NCBI GenBank assembly: GCA_039914705.1
Contig: JBDSOT010000091.1
Coordinates: 1-12,602 of the forward strand
Length of the DNA: 12,602 bases
Direction of reading: 5' to 3'
Source: JBDSTW01 sp039914705
GTDB lineage: Bacteria; Pseudomonadota; Gammaproteobacteria; SURF-13
Below the pieces are notes generated by a model that searched no databases, had not been told where the DNA came from, and saw nothing but the letters and a program-made list of their open reading frames with translations. Shown here one piece after another: positions 6,141-12,602 of the stretch; positions within the stretch are counted from its first letter, which is position 1; each line of letters starts with the position of its first letter. A program made the translations under genes and the position numbers.

Positions 6141-6971
6141 ATGAAATCAGCCATTAAACCAGGCAGCGTTATCGGCATCGAGGACGTGCAAAATGCCGCC
6201 GATACGCGCCGCATTGCGATCAACAAGGTCGGCATCAAGGACATTCGGCATCCCGTGCGGGTGCTTGACCGCACCGGCGGCGAGCAGCACACCATCGCCA
6301 ATTTCAACATGTACGTGAACCTGCCGCACAATTTCAAGGGCACGCACATGTCGCGCTTCGTGGAAATCCTCAACAAGCACGAGCGCGAGATCTCGGTGAC
6401 ATCGTTCAAGGATATGCTGCACGAGATGACTCGGCTATTGAATGCGGAATCCGGCCATATCGAGATGACCTTCCCGTATTTCGTGAACAAGACCGCGCCG
6501 GTGTCGGGCGTGCAGAGCCTGATGGACTATAACGTCACCTTCATCGGCGATGTCGTGGACGGCCAGACCGTGCTCACCATCAAGGTCGTTGTCGCGGTGA
6601 CCAGTCTGTGCCCCTGCTCCAAAAAAATCTCCGACTACGGTGCGCATAACCAACGCTCGCATATCTCGATCAGTGTGCGTACGCAAGGCTTTGTCTGGAT
6701 CGAAGAGATTATTGATATCGCCGAACAGCAGGCCTCGTGCGAACTTTATGGCCTGCTCAAACGCCCTGACGAAAAATATGTCACCGAGCGTGCCTACGAC
6801 AATCCGAAGTTTGTCGAGGACATGGTGCGCGACGTCGCCGCCTGCCTAAATCAGGATGAACGCATCATTGCTTATGTGGTCGAATCGGAAAATTTCGAAT
6901 CCATCCACAACCATTCAGCCTACGCCATGATTGAGCGAGACAAGGCTGGTGAGATTGTCGCCTCGGCGTAA
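6141..6971 (+). CDS. folE2: GTP cyclohydrolase FolE2 (type IB)
   Basis: Converts GTP to 7,8-dihydroneopterin triphosphate, the first step of folate (and often queuosine-type) biosynthesis. The FolE2 family does this with a relaxed metal need, unlike the zinc-dependent FolE. Family hallmarks are DVQNAADTRRIAINKVGIKD near the N-terminus, the SLCPCSKKISDYGAHNQRS signature with C157 and C159, and a conserved C-terminal block CELYGLLKRPDEKYVTERAYDNPKFVEDMVRD followed by ESIHNHSAYA. ATG 6141 gives 276 residues and has AGGAG at 6125-6129 in front. The in-frame ATG at 6114 has a G-run only 1 base upstream, too close to serve, and adds non-conserved residues. No Zur site is visible, so regulation by zinc status is not supported here. 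It ends 12 bases before the -35 of the next promoter, so it is not obviously part of the following operon. Confidence 0.95.
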   Translation: MKSAIKPGSVIGIEDVQNAADTRRIAINKVGIKDIRHPVRVLDRTGGEQHTIANFNMYVNLPHNFKGTHMSRFVEILNKHEREISVTSFKDMLHEMTRLLNAESGHIEMTFPYFVNKTAPVSGVQSLMDYNVTFIGDVVDGQTVLTIKVVVAVTSLCPCSKKISDYGAHNQRSHISISVRTQGFVWIEEIIDIAEQQASCELYGLLKRPDEKYVTERAYDNPKFVEDMVRDVAACLNQDERIIAYVVESENFESIHNHSAYAMIERDKAGEIVASA

Positions 6972-6983
6972 TTTTACGGTTGC

Positions 6984-7012
6984 TTGACACCCTTTTCAGT
7001 GACTTCTATTCT
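6984..7012 (+). promoter_or_regulatory. Sigma70-type promoter of the ispH-hpn operon
   Basis: A consensus -35 TTGACA (6984-6989) is separated by exactly 17 bp from TATTCT (7007-7012), a 4/6 match to the -10. Transcription should start near 7019, giving a leader of about 80 nt before the ispH ATG. A weak inverted repeat, CTACC (7032-7036) / GGTAG (7053-7057), lies in the leader; its role is unknown. Confidence 0.7.
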
Positions 7013-7099
7013 GTAACGAACGCGGCGCTGGCTACCTGATGAATCCGGCAGCGGTAGAAGGCAAATTGTAAAGTTCCGTACAACTTAAAGGGCCACATA

Positions 7100-8062
7100 A
7101 TGGAAGCAGTGCTTGCTCAACCGCGCGGCTTTTGCGCCGGGGTCGTCCGGGCAATAGAAATTGTCGAACTCGCGCTCGAAATCTACGGCGAACCCGTCTA
7201 TGTATTTCACGAAATCGTGCATAACAAACACGTGGTGGAAGACTTGCAGACACGCGGCGCAGTTTTCGTGGAAAGCCTTGATGCAGTGCCGGCGGGGGCC
7301 GTAACTATTTTTAGTGCGCACGGCGTTTCCAATGCCGTGGTTAATCAAGCCGAGCGCCTGGATCTCCAGATCATCGACGCCACCTGCCCGCTGGTCACCA
7401 AGGTGCATTTACAGGCACAGCGCTATAGCCGCCGCGGCCACGCGATCATCATCATCGGCCATCTCGGACACGAAGAAGTCGAGGGCACCATGGGTTCGGT
7501 GGACGGACATGTGTATGTTGTGTCGACCGTGGCCGATGTTGCGGCGCTGGAGGTTGCCAACCCCGGTCTGCTGGCCTACGTCACCCAGACCACGCTGAGC
7601 ATTGATGATACGCGCGAGGTTATCGCAGCGTTGAAGCAGCGTTTCCCGCTAATTCAAGGCCCGGAACTCGATGATATTTGCTACGCCACGCAAAACCGCC
7701 AAAACGCCGTGCGCCAACTTGCTGAGGAGGTCAATCTATTACTCGTGGTCGGCGCGCATAATAGCTCCAACTCGATCCGTCTGCGCGAGGTCGGCAAGCA
7801 ATACGGCCTGCCTTCCTATCTGATTCAGGATGAAACCGAGATTGATCCAAGCTGGTTTACCGGTGTCGAAAAGGTTGGCGTTACTGCCGGCGCATCGGCC
7901 CCTGAAATACTCGTGCAGGGTGTATTGAATAGATTACGCGACTTTGGGGTTACCGCCACCCGTCAGCTCGATGGCGCGCGCGAGACCACCACATTCCGTC
8001 TGCCCGTCTCGCTGATGGCGAAAAAGGCAGAACGCGCGGAAAGGGAAATTCCGGCTGCTTAA
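7100..8062 (+). CDS. ispH: 4-hydroxy-3-methylbut-2-enyl diphosphate reductase
   Basis: Last enzyme of the MEP pathway: a [4Fe-4S] protein that reduces HMBPP to IPP and DMAPP. The three cluster cysteines are present: C12 (PRGFCAGVVRA), C96 (DATCPLVTK) and C194 (DDICYATQNRQ). So are the substrate residues of the E. coli enzyme: H41 (EIVHNKHVV), H74 (SAHGV), and H124 and E126 (HLGHEEVEGTMG), plus the AHNSSNS and TAGASAP motifs. The length, 320 residues, is normal. AAAGGG (about 7087-7092) is a suitable ribosome binding site 8 nt before ATG 7100. It is the first gene after the strong promoter and is followed after 18 bases by hpnH, tying isoprenoid precursor supply to hopanoid synthesis. Many genomes carry ispH elsewhere (with lspA or fkpB), so a second copy in this genome is possible. 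Confidence 0.96.
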   Translation: MEAVLAQPRGFCAGVVRAIEIVELALEIYGEPVYVFHEIVHNKHVVEDLQTRGAVFVESLDAVPAGAVTIFSAHGVSNAVVNQAERLDLQIIDATCPLVTKVHLQAQRYSRRGHAIIIIGHLGHEEVEGTMGSVDGHVYVVSTVADVAALEVANPGLLAYVTQTTLSIDDTREVIAALKQRFPLIQGPELDDICYATQNRQNAVRQLAEEVNLLLVVGAHNSSNSIRLREVGKQYGLPSYLIQDETEIDPSWFTGVEKVGVTAGASAPEILVQGVLNRLRDFGVTATRQLDGARETTTFRLPVSLMAKKAERAEREIPAA

Positions 8063-8080
8063 CTCACACAGGGACATGTC

Positions 8081-9202
8081 ATGGCCGTACCGCTGATTCA
8101 ACAATACCGTGTCGCCCGCTTTATCATCGCGCAAAAATTACGCGGCGTGCGCCGTTATCCGGTAGTGCTCATGCTGGAGCCGCTGTTTCGCTGCAATCTG
8201 GCGTGCGCCGGTTGCGGCAAGATTGACTACCCCGAAGAAATTCTTAACCGCCGTCTGAGCCTCGAAGAATGTCTGGCGGCCGTCGATGAATGCGACGCGC
8301 CGATTGTCTCGATACCCGGCGGCGAACCGCTCATCCATAAAGAAATTGTAGCCATCGTAAACGGCATCATCGCGCGCAAGAAATTCGTATATTTGTGCAC
8401 CAATGCGCTGCTGATGAAAAAGCGCCTGGACGACTTCACCCCCTCGCCCTATTTAACCTTCTCGGTGCATCTGGACGGCCTGCGCGCGCGCCACGACGCC
8501 TCGGTGTGTCAGGATGGCGTGTTTGACCGCGCCATCGAGGCCATCAAGGCCGCGCTCGCCAAGGGCTTCCGCGTTACTGCAAACTGCACGCTGTTTCAGG
8601 GCGAGTCACCGGAAGAGGTCGCGGAGTTTATGGATATGTGCATGGCACTGGGCGTGGAAGGCGTGACGATCTCGCCGGGCTATAGCTATCAGCACGCGCC
8701 GCAACAGGAGATGTTTCTGCGCCGCGACAAGAGCAAGCGGCTGTTTCGTGACGTGTTCCAGATTGGCCGTGGCCGCAAGTGGCGCTTCAATCAGTCGAGC
8801 ATGTTTCTGGATTTCCTGGCGGGCAATCAGACCTATCAATGCACGCCGTGGGGCAACCCGACGCGCAATGTATTCGGCTGGCAGAAGCCCTGCTATTTAT
8901 TGGTCGATGAAGGCTATGCGGCAAGCTTCAAGGAGTTGATGGAAACGACGGATTGGGAAAAATACGGCACCGGCCAGAATCCCAAGTGCGCCGACTGCAT
9001 GGTGCATTGCGGCTACGAGCCGACGGCGATCAACGATACCTTCGCACACCCGTTGAAGGCATTGCGCGTTGCCCTGTTCGGCCCGCGCACCAGCGGCCCG
9101 CTGGCCCCGGAATTGCCCATCCGTTATGCCGAGGCGGCCCTGGTTGATGGGTACGTGGCAAAAATAGCGGTGCACGATATTGCGGGCCGGCGCACGCCTT
9201 AA
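8081..9202 (+). CDS. hpnH: Adenosyl-hopene transferase HpnH (radical SAM)
   Basis: Radical SAM enzyme that adds the 5'-deoxyadenosyl group to diploptene (hopene), the committed step toward C35 bacteriohopanepolyols. The [4Fe-4S]/SAM motif CNLACAGC supplies C38, C42 and C45, preceded by the HpnH-type PVVLMLEPLFR. IPGGEPLIHKEI is the glycine-rich SAM-binding strand. The C-terminal part contains further cysteines (YQCTPWGNPTRNVFGWQKPCYLL, CADCMVHCGYEP), as in HpnH proteins with a DUF3463-type C-terminal region. The length, 373 residues, fits. It starts 18 bases after ispH, with CAGGGA before the ATG as the likely ribosome binding site, and is followed by hpnM after 37 bases. The neighbours make a hopanoid role much more likely than any other radical SAM function. 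Confidence 0.93.
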   Translation: MAVPLIQQYRVARFIIAQKLRGVRRYPVVLMLEPLFRCNLACAGCGKIDYPEEILNRRLSLEECLAAVDECDAPIVSIPGGEPLIHKEIVAIVNGIIARKKFVYLCTNALLMKKRLDDFTPSPYLTFSVHLDGLRARHDASVCQDGVFDRAIEAIKAALAKGFRVTANCTLFQGESPEEVAEFMDMCMALGVEGVTISPGYSYQHAPQQEMFLRRDKSKRLFRDVFQIGRGRKWRFNQSSMFLDFLAGNQTYQCTPWGNPTRNVFGWQKPCYLLVDEGYAASFKELMETTDWEKYGTGQNPKCADCMVHCGYEPTAINDTFAHPLKALRVALFGPRTSGPLAPELPIRYAEAALVDGYVAKIAVHDIAGRRTP

Positions 9203-9239
9203 TCGCTGCATTGCGGATAGCCAAACTCAAGGACATACG

Positions 9240-9851
9240 ATGCGACGCTTATTTACTTGCATCCTGGCATTTATTTCACTGTTACCCGGCGTTCTGCTGC
9301 TCGCGCAGGAACAACACGCCGCCGAGGTCGTTGAACAATTTCAGGCGACACTGATATCGGCAATGAAAGATGCCGACACACTTGGCTATGAGGGCCGCTA
9401 TCGGCGTCTGGCACCGGCCATCGAGACCAGCCACGACCTGCCGGGTATCGCGAAGTTTGCCGCCGGCCGCTATTGGGACACACTCAGCCCGGAGCAGCAA
9501 AAGAAACTGGTTGACGCCTTCGCCCGGCAGAGCATCGCCACTTACGCCTACCGCTTCGATGGCTACGCAGGCCAATCCTTCAAGACTGTGTCGGAACAAA
9601 AAACCGCGCGCGGCGATGCATTGGTTCACACCGTGTTTAACGACCCCGGCGGCGCTGCGGTGCGCTTCGATTATGTGCTGCGCGACACCATAGCCGGTTG
9701 GCGCATCGTTAACATTATCGTCGATGGCGTCAGCGACCTTGCCATTAAACGTTCGGAATATTCCAGCATGCTGCGTAGCCAGGGCGTTGATGCCTTGATT
9801 AAAAAATTGAACAGTCAAAGCACGCAATATGCCCAGCCGGTGAAGAAATAA
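9240..9851 (+). CDS. hpnM: Hopanoid-associated MlaC/Ttg2D-like periplasmic protein (HpnM)
   Basis: Periplasmic lipid-binding protein of the MlaC/toluene-tolerance family; the hopanoid-cluster version is HpnM, thought to help carry hopanoids to the outer membrane. The 203 residues begin with a signal peptide (MRRLFTCILAFISLLPGVLLLAQ). Family features follow: a short helical region (VVEQFQATLISAMKDAD), LSPEQQKKLVDAFARQSIATYAYRFDGY, a beta-rich core ending GWRIVNIIVDGVSDL, and a RSEYSSMLRSQGVDALIKKLN helix, all typical of MlaC. ATG 9240 has AAGGA (9228-9232) upstream; the frame extends back to a TTG at 9180 inside hpnH, which would spoil the signal peptide. The MlaFEDB transporter genes are not adjacent, which argues for an Hpn-type rather than a housekeeping Mla role. 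HpnM and MlaC are hard to separate by sequence alone; the context decides. Confidence 0.88.
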   Translation: MRRLFTCILAFISLLPGVLLLAQEQHAAEVVEQFQATLISAMKDADTLGYEGRYRRLAPAIETSHDLPGIAKFAAGRYWDTLSPEQQKKLVDAFARQSIATYAYRFDGYAGQSFKTVSEQKTARGDALVHTVFNDPGGAAVRFDYVLRDTIAGWRIVNIIVDGVSDLAIKRSEYSSMLRSQGVDALIKKLNSQSTQYAQPVKK

Positions 9852-9876
9852 GGATGAGGAAATAACCAGTCTGCAC

Positions 9877-9889
9877 CGCCATGATGGCG
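9877..9889. repeat. Small perfect palindrome in the hpnM-mlaA spacer
   Basis: CGCCAT-G-ATGGCG is a 6-bp inverted repeat with a 1-base centre. It lies between two copies of a 9-bp direct repeat, GGAAATAAC (9858-9866 and 9896-9904), the second of which carries the mlaA ribosome binding site. It could be a protein-binding site or a by-product of a local duplication. The function is unknown. Confidence 0.4.
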
Positions 9890-9905
9890 CTATAGGGAAA
9901 TAACG

Positions 9906-10730
9906 ATGACTTCGACTAATCTTGTACCTGATGCCAGATTCGCCATGCTGCTCATTTTACTGCTGGCGGTATTGACCTGCAGCTGTACGACGCTGCCACA
10001 GGGAAATGACGAGGGCGATCCACTGGAAGGTGGCAACCGCAGCATCTATCAGTTCAACGATGCGCTGGACAGGAATATCATCAAGCCGGTTGCCGATACC
10101 TACGTTAAAATTACGCCGCAACCGGTGCGCAATTCCGTGTCGAACTTTTTCGACAATATTGGTTATATCAATGTCATTCTCAACGATGTCCTGCAAGGAA
10201 AACTCGGACAGGCGATCTCAGACAGTAGCCGCTTTGTGGTGAACAGCACGATCGGTATCCTCGGTCTGTTCGACCCGGCAACACCACTCGGGCTGAAGGA
10301 GCACGATGAAGATTTCGGCCAAACGCTTGGCGTGTGGGGATCGGGATCGGGTGCATATCTCGTATTACCGCTGCTCGGCCCGAATACAGTGCGCGACAGT
10401 CCAGGCATTCTCGTCAGCACCGCAACCAATCTGCTGTTTTACCTCAACTCAGCCGTGACTATCCCGCTGGGAGTCCTGAACGCAATAGATGCCCGCGCGC
10501 GCGCCAGCAGTGCCCTGAAACTGGTCGACGAGGCCGCCCTAGACCCTTATATATTTATCCGCGAGGCTTATAAACAACGGCGCATCGCGCTGATCTATGA
10601 TGGCAATCCGCCCGCGCAGGAATTTGCCGGCGAATTCGATGACGAACCATTGCCTGGACAAGAAGTTTCTGCCGATGAAGCAGCAGCCCTCGCTCCCGAT
10701 GCAGAGGTATTAACACCCGGTACACCCTGA
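9906..10730 (+). CDS. mlaA: MlaA/VacJ-family outer-membrane lipoprotein
   Basis: Lipoprotein of the MlaA (VacJ) family, which in the Mla system removes misplaced phospholipids from the outer leaflet of the outer membrane and hands them to MlaC. The first ~28 residues form a lipoprotein signal peptide (AMLLILLLAVLTCSCTT); C27, after Ser, is the more likely lipidation site, though the lipobox is poor and C25 is an alternative. The VacJ domain follows: NRSIYQFNDALDRNIIKPVADTY, NFFDNIGYINVILNDVLQGK, then the family signature (HDEDFGQTLGVWG) and GAYLVLPLLGPNTVRDSPG. The C-terminal ~40 residues are acidic, Ala/Pro-rich and probably disordered. The length, 274, is normal. AGGG before ATG 9906 serves as the ribosome binding site. 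It follows an MlaC-like protein inside a hopanoid block, so it may act on hopanoids rather than, or besides, phospholipids. That is inference. Confidence 0.93.
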   Translation: MTSTNLVPDARFAMLLILLLAVLTCSCTTLPQGNDEGDPLEGGNRSIYQFNDALDRNIIKPVADTYVKITPQPVRNSVSNFFDNIGYINVILNDVLQGKLGQAISDSSRFVVNSTIGILGLFDPATPLGLKEHDEDFGQTLGVWGSGSGAYLVLPLLGPNTVRDSPGILVSTATNLLFYLNSAVTIPLGVLNAIDARARASSALKLVDEAALDPYIFIREAYKQRRIALIYDGNPPAQEFAGEFDDEPLPGQEVSADEAAALAPDAEVLTPGTP

Positions 10731-10737
10731 GTAGTCG

Positions 10738-10754
10738 CGTGCGCTGTGCGCACG
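10738..10754 (+). other. Hairpin in the mlaA-hpnO spacer
   Basis: CGTGCGC-TGT-GCGCACG forms a perfect 7-bp stem with a 3-nt loop, 32 bases before the hpnO ATG. It is not followed by a T-run, so it is not a standard terminator. It could pause transcription or mark an RNA processing or stability point between the two genes. Confidence 0.5.
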
Positions 10755-10785
10755 AGTAAGGATATTTTCATGGAGAGTCATCGTC

Positions 10786-12201
10786 ATGCCGCTGGATATT
10801 AACGCCCTCCTGGCCCAGGCTGCGGGCCGCAACTACGAATTGCACGCAGCGCACGTGAATCCGCAGTTCGCCAAGGTGTTGCATACCATCGGCTTCGACC
10901 GTTGTTATACGCGCGCTACGGGTCCGTATTTGTGGGATCTGCAGGGCGTCAAATATCTTGACCTCACCTCCGGATACGGCGTGTTCAGCCTAGGCCGCAA
11001 TCACCCCGATATTCGCCAGGCCTTGATGGACTTCATGGCCAGCGATTATCCGAGTCTGGTGCAACTCGAGGCACCGCTGCTTTCCGGCCTGCTCGCGCAG
11101 GAATTAAAAAAGCGCATGCCGAATAAACTCGACATCGTTTATTTCACCAACTCAGGCACTGAGGGCGTGGAAACTGCTGTGAAATTCGCGCGCTGCGCCA
11201 CCGGACGTCCGGCAATTCTTTACTGCAAAAAGGCCTTCCACGGTTTATCCAACGGTTCGTTGTCGCTCAATGGCGACGAGACATTCCGCAGCGGCTTCGC
11301 CCCCTTTCTGCCCGACTGCCGCGCGGTCGAATTCAACAATCTGGAGGCACTGGAACGTGCGCTTGGCGCTGGCGATGTTGCCGCATTCGTCGTCGAACCG
11401 GTGCAAGGCAAGGGCGTCAATCTACCGGCCTCCGGTTATCTGAAACAGGCCGCCGCGTTATGCCGTAAGCACGGCGCACTGTTCGTGGCCGACGAGGTGC
11501 AGACCGGTATCGGCCGTACCGGGAAATTTCTCGCTATCGAACACGACGACGATGTCGATCCGGACATCGTGGTGCTTTCCAAGGCATTATCCGGCGGCTA
11601 TATTCCCGTTGGGGCGGTGCTCACACGGCGGCGCATTTACGACAGGATATTTTCCAGCCTGGAACGCGCTGTGGTGCACTCGTCAACCTTCGGGCAAGGC
11701 AGTCTCGCGATGGTGGCCGGGCTGGCTACGCTACAAACCCTGGATGAATCAAACCTCATCGCTAATACCGAACACATGGGCCGCCTGATTGCCGATAGCC
11801 TGCGCGCCCTGCAACCACGCTTCGAATTTATCAAGGAAATCCGTCAGCGCGGCCTGATGATAGCTATTGAATTCGGCCCGCCGCGCTCGCTCGGCCTCAA
11901 GGCCGCATGGTCGCTCACACACGCCATGGACAAGAGCCTGTTCCCACAGGCCATAACCATTCCCCTGCTGGACGACCACCACATCCTCACCCAGGTCGCC
12001 GGACATCATGTCGATATTATCAAGCTGCTGCCGCCGCTGGTGATAAACGAAGAGGATGTACGCTGGTTCCTCGGCTCTTTCGAAAAGGTCATGCTGAGTT
12101 TGGAGAAATTCCCCGGCCCCGCCTGGGACGTGCTAAGCCGTATCGGCAAGATGGCGCTGACTTCACGAGCGCATCGGGACGGGCAACAGCGCACAGCTTA
12201 A
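10786..12201 (+). CDS. hpnO: Class III PLP aminotransferase, probably aminobacteriohopanetriol synthase HpnO
   Basis: Class III (ornithine/acetylornithine-like) aminotransferase. In hopanoid producers, the HpnO member turns the terminal side-chain carbon into an amine, giving 35-aminobacteriohopanetriol. PLP-fold motifs are intact: NSGTEGVE (residues 122-129, phosphate binding), AFHG (150-153), FVVEPVQGKG (201-210), VADEVQTGIGRTGK with cofactor-binding D236, and VLSKALSGGYIPVGA with Schiff-base K266, then HSSTFGQ. The length, 471, fits. ATG 10786 has GGAG (10772-10775) ahead. It is the last gene of the co-directional ispH-hpnH-hpnM-mlaA block, with a 55-base gap after mlaA. The fold is certain; the hopanoid substrate is inferred from context and general similarity, and another class III transaminase role cannot be excluded from motifs alone. 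Confidence 0.82.
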   Translation: MPLDINALLAQAAGRNYELHAAHVNPQFAKVLHTIGFDRCYTRATGPYLWDLQGVKYLDLTSGYGVFSLGRNHPDIRQALMDFMASDYPSLVQLEAPLLSGLLAQELKKRMPNKLDIVYFTNSGTEGVETAVKFARCATGRPAILYCKKAFHGLSNGSLSLNGDETFRSGFAPFLPDCRAVEFNNLEALERALGAGDVAAFVVEPVQGKGVNLPASGYLKQAAALCRKHGALFVADEVQTGIGRTGKFLAIEHDDDVDPDIVVLSKALSGGYIPVGAVLTRRRIYDRIFSSLERAVVHSSTFGQGSLAMVAGLATLQTLDESNLIANTEHMGRLIADSLRALQPRFEFIKEIRQRGLMIAIEFGPPRSLGLKAAWSLTHAMDKSLFPQAITIPLLDDHHILTQVAGHHVDIIKLLPPLVINEEDVRWFLGSFEKVMLSLEKFPGPAWDVLSRIGKMALTSRAHRDGQQRTA

Positions 12202-12231
12202 TAAATTGGTTTCACGAGATGTAACAAGCAA

Positions 12232-12602
12232 ATGAGTAACATAATGCTAGACAAATTAAAGCAGAGTGCTTCATTCCTGAGTAGATCCTGTAAAACCGTT
12301 TTGCCCCAGTGGATTTTAAGCACTATGAAATCTCAATCTTTGCCAAGTAGTACGTCAGTGGGCTTTCTGATGCCTTTTGGGTTTAATGAGACGGCGCATG
12401 ATGCTGTGGTTCACCAGGTATCTACTCATGCTAGTAACTGTCCTGCGGCATTTGGTTCTTTTGCGTCCGCTTGGAACGGAATCGCTTACCGAGTTCGAGC
12501 CGCCTCCGATTATCACAATGAATTTCATCGACTCGTCACAATATCTAACAAACCTCCATTCGAAGGTAAATTTCATCAAGATCGCGCTATATTTGGATTC
12601 TT
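12232..12602 (+). CDS. Unrecognised protein, N-terminal part (3' end outside window)
   Basis: The frame starting at ATG 12232 (MSNIMLDKLKQ) stays open for 123 codons to the window end with no stop; it opens after a TAA at 12202-12204. ATG 12244 is an alternative start in the same frame. Neither has a strong ribosome binding site. I do not recognise the family. There is no signal peptide or obvious membrane segment. The C-terminal visible part (AFGSFASAWNGIAYRVRAASDYHNEF, about residues 71-96) reads like an ordinary folded domain rather than random frame. By hand count, the first 180 bases from 12241 are about 43% GC, clearly lower than the hopanoid genes, with more A/T in third positions, which suggests a different origin. 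No terminator after hpnO is apparent, so read-through is possible. It could also be a chance frame. Confidence 0.5.
   Translation, partial: MSNIMLDKLKQSASFLSRSCKTVLPQWILSTMKSQSLPSSTSVGFLMPFGFNETAHDAVVHQVSTHASNCPAAFGSFASAWNGIAYRVRAASDYHNEFHRLVTISNKPPFEGKFHQDRAIFGF

Noticed and set aside
12355..12579. 74-codon minus-strand frame at the right edge
   Set aside because: The plus-strand frame over the same bases is longer, still open at the window end and more protein-like.

Overview
The window looks like the chromosome of a hopanoid-producing proteobacterium, most likely a gammaproteobacterium. It carries an xseB-ispA pair, TypA/BipA, TrkH, FolE2, and an ispH-hpnH-hpnM-mlaA-hpnO run. The core genes are fairly GC-rich; the last ~400 bases are visibly AT-richer. 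The species cannot be named from sequence alone.

Layout. 1-927 is the C-terminal part of a TrkH-type potassium channel subunit, cut by the window edge. 1083-2039 is a CzcD/ZitB-type cation diffusion facilitator. A convergent typA/bipA GTPase gene (2119-3939, minus strand) meets it at a pair of REP-like hairpins (2030-2112). Between typA and xseB lies the most interesting piece: a ~520-bp internally deleted IS110-family element (about 4083-4601) inserted in a second kind of intergenic hairpin repeat. Then follow xseB (exonuclease VII small subunit), ispA (farnesyl diphosphate synthase) and folE2 (GTP cyclohydrolase IB). A good sigma70-type promoter (TTGACA-17-TATTCT, 6984-7012) precedes a co-directional block: ispH, hpnH, hpnM (MlaC-like), mlaA/vacJ-like and hpnO. 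The right edge holds a partial, unrecognised, AT-richer reading frame open to the end (12232-12602).

How the genes fit together. IspH makes IPP/DMAPP and IspA condenses them to FPP, the squalene precursor. HpnH adds adenosine to the hopene made elsewhere, HpnO aminates the bacteriohopane side chain, and HpnM and the MlaA-like lipoprotein probably handle lipid movement between the membranes. Squalene synthase, squalene-hopene cyclase, HpnG and the HpnN transporter are not in the window, and dxs, often next to ispA in gammaproteobacteria, is absent here.

Main discovery candidate. The IS110 remnant has lost most of its transposase: the N-terminal ~84 residues are fused in frame to the last ~20. 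Its non-coding left end still reads as a bridge RNA. Both ends carry a CT core. Removing the element restores a clean hairpin repeat. Joining right end to left end would create a TTGACT-17-TATGTT promoter. The left end contains an 11-nt copy of that junction (donor guide) and two segments matching the two target flanks (target guides). This would be a non-autonomous, bridge-RNA-carrying IS110 derivative whose guides still match its own insertion site. All of this rests on reading by eye; no folding or database search was run.
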